This document shows positions 62,627-64,000 of a DNA stretch of 64,000 nt, one piece after another. A program made the translations under genes and the position numbers. Numbering within the stretch: position 1 is the first letter of the stretch; each line of letters opens with the position of its first letter. The notes below the pieces were generated by a model. That model saw only the letters and a program-made list of their open reading frames with translations. It was not told the origin of the DNA and made no database searches. Source of the stretch: Paenibacillus sp. YN15 (lineage in GTDB: Bacteria; Bacillota; Bacilli; Paenibacillales; NBRC-103111); NCBI RefSeq assembly GCF_003285005.1, contig NZ_QMFA01000001.1:375713-439712 (forward strand), written 5' to 3'.

Positions 62627-64000
62627 GTGGAATGGAACGACCGCATGTCTTACCGGTTTGAGGCGCTGCTGTTGGCCATTGAGCTGTTTACCCAGCGCTT
62701 CGATACAGGGCAGCTTGCCTGTTTTTCCTTTGATTTCGTAAATGAAATTCTGACCCTGAATGGTTCCCTGCTGTTTATCCGCGATTCCGGCCGCTTTGTC
62801 ATGAAGAAGAAACGTCTTTACCGGGAGCTTGAGACGTATTCCATAGAGGATTCGGAGGAGCTGAGGCAGCTTCCCGTGTTGCGCGGCCATGTCCTGACCA
62901 AGGAGGTGGAGCAGGTTCTTCCGGCCGGGGATGTGGAACGGCTGCAGCCCCGCTGGATGATGCCCTTGATCATTGACGACCGGCTCCACGGGTTCATTCT
63001 GTCCGACGGCAATCATGCCGGGGAATTCTCCGATTCGGATCTGATTCTGTCCGGTGCGGTCATGCGGCTTATCAACCACTCCTTGGAGAACAGCGCCCAC
63101 CTGATGGAGCTGCTTCAGTCCAACAGCCGGCTGGACCAGAAAAACTTCAATTTGTTCGCCATTAACCAAAGCACCCGGGTGATGCTGTCGGAGCTTTCCT
63201 TGAGCAAGCTGCATGAAACGGCAACGGATATTTTCAGCGAGGTCACCACCAGCAAAATCACCGCCTTCGGCATTGTCGATCCCGCCACCTTGCGCCTGAC
63301 CATAACGGGCTTCCGGGATGTGCTCTCCTATTCCCGGTTTTTTGGCGATTTTCAATTGAGATATACGCGCTACAACGGGCCTGCTGTCCTTCATATCGAG
63401 CGGGACCGGGAGCTGTTGGAGGAGCTGTTTGTGGATTGCGGGCATTTCCAACGGCTGGAAGCGGAGTTTATTGTGCTCATTGCCAAAACCCATATTATGG
63501 GGATGGTGACGCTGAGCAAACCCGTTAACGATCAGCGCCAATATGATGATGGCATCTTCGAGCTGGTGGAATCTCTGGCCAATTCCGCCGTTGTGGCCAT
63601 TTCCAACGCGGTTTCGTACCAGGAGGCGGATTACCAGCGGGCCAGCGCCCAGAAGCAGCTGCGGCATCTGCAAACCTTGAACAGGCTTGTGAAAAATGTG
63701 AATGAGGTTTCCTCGCCGGAGGAGCTCTGTTATTTTACAATGAAAACTCTTCATCTGGCCTTTGGTCTGAAAAAGGCGTTTATCGCCTTAAGGCAGGACG
63801 GCGGGTATACGGTGCAGGAGGCGGTGGGGTTCGGGGAGACGGACAATCCCGTTGGACGTTTTTTTCTCGCTGTGGACGAGGTGCCGCCTGCGCTTCTGGA
63901 GGGAACCGCCATTGTCGATTACACCCGCGCCGGGGCAAGGCGGCATCTGCCCAAGGAAACGGCGGCGTGGACCGGGGAGGCTGCTTGCCTGGTCTGGGCT
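62627..64000 (+). CDS. GAF-domain signalling protein, 3' end outside window
   Basis: The frame stays open from GTG 62627 to the window end (458 codons). GTG 62627 (MEWNDRMSYRFEALL) has GGTGAGG nine bases upstream; ATG 62645 is a later alternative. Two or more GAF-like regions are visible (about residues 10-150 and 170-335: HGFILSDGNHAGEFSDSDL, HIMGMVTLSKPVND and IFELVESLANSAVVAISNAVSY), joined by coiled coil, then a third starts at about 360 (LNRLVKNVNEVSSPEEL). No catalytic domain is reached, so it could be a kinase, phosphatase or c-di-GMP enzyme. It follows the FapA-like gene by 17 bp. Confidence 0.8.
   Translation, partial: MEWNDRMSYRFEALLLAIELFTQRFDTGQLACFSFDFVNEILTLNGSLLFIRDSGRFVMKKKRLYRELETYSIEDSEELRQLPVLRGHVLTKEVEQVLPAGDVERLQPRWMMPLIIDDRLHGFILSDGNHAGEFSDSDLILSGAVMRLINHSLENSAHLMELLQSNSRLDQKNFNLFAINQSTRVMLSELSLSKLHETATDIFSEVTTSKITAFGIVDPATLRLTITGFRDVLSYSRFFGDFQLRYTRYNGPAVLHIERDRELLEELFVDCGHFQRLEAEFIVLIAKTHIMGMVTLSKPVNDQRQYDDGIFELVESLANSAVVAISNAVSYQEADYQRASAQKQLRHLQTLNRLVKNVNEVSSPEELCYFTMKTLHLAFGLKKAFIALRQDGGYTVQEAVGFGETDNPVGRFFLAVDEVPPALLEGTAIVDYTRAGARRHLPKETAAWTGEAACLVWA

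Overview
The window reads as chromosomal DNA of a spore-forming, GC-rich member of the Bacillota, most likely Paenibacillus or a close relative (Paenibacillaceae). The evidence is a ger-type spore-germination operon, the sporulation-associated protein YhbH, a YpdA-type bacillithiol-disulfide reductase, a T-box leader and a yybP-ykoY manganese riboswitch, two LplB/YtcP-type sugar importers without their own ATPase, an S-layer-anchored glycanase and strong GGAGG ribosome binding sites, often with TTG or GTG starts. I see no rRNA, tRNA, prophage, insertion sequence or CRISPR array.

Layout. 1-4.3 kb: C-terminal part of a LacZ-type beta-galactosidase, YpdA, and a membrane protein carrying a PstS-like domain. 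4.4-7.1 kb: DAHP synthase/chorismate mutase (aroA) behind a T-box leader, diverging from a TerC-family manganese exporter behind a Mn riboswitch. 7.1-13.1 kb: RecQ converging on a four-gene germination operon. 13.2-19.4 kb: molybdate uptake genes (mop, modA, modB, no modC), yhbH, a phosphodiester glycosidase and small membrane or conserved proteins. 20-31.7 kb: a chemoreceptor, an Lhr helicase, a GGDEF-EAL protein, a SulP anion transporter and YunC. 32.2-41 kb: a GntR-controlled ABC exporter operon, then glpP, a metallophosphoesterase and an apparent operon of HAD phosphatase, glycerophosphodiesterase, two sugar-type permeases and a binding lipoprotein. 41.7-53.9 kb: glucuronate isomerase, a TRIC-like channel, and a mannan-use locus (membrane AraC regulator, two permeases, binding lipoprotein, SLH-anchored GH26 mannanase). 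54.6-59.1 kb: rhamnose catabolism (bifunctional aldolase/dehydrogenase, rhamnulokinase, DeoR regulator). 59.5-64 kb: second chemoreceptor, FapA-like DUF342 protein and a GAF protein cut by the window edge.

The most striking unexplained structure is intergenic. Five loci (about 1.25, 19.76, 31.86, 41.21 and 54.01 kb) each hold four roughly 22-bp units, two forward then two inverted, phased at 50-51 bp and spanning 179-194 bp. The units fall into three unrelated sequence classes but obey the same grammar: a short internal dyad followed by a TTATTT-like tail. In one class the two arms of the dyad change together between copies. This looks like one system of structured, mobile or protein-bound repeats.

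Functional picture: a saprophyte that senses and digests plant polysaccharides (mannan, rhamnose and uronate-containing glycans, galactosides), scavenges phosphodiesters and molybdate, and sporulates.
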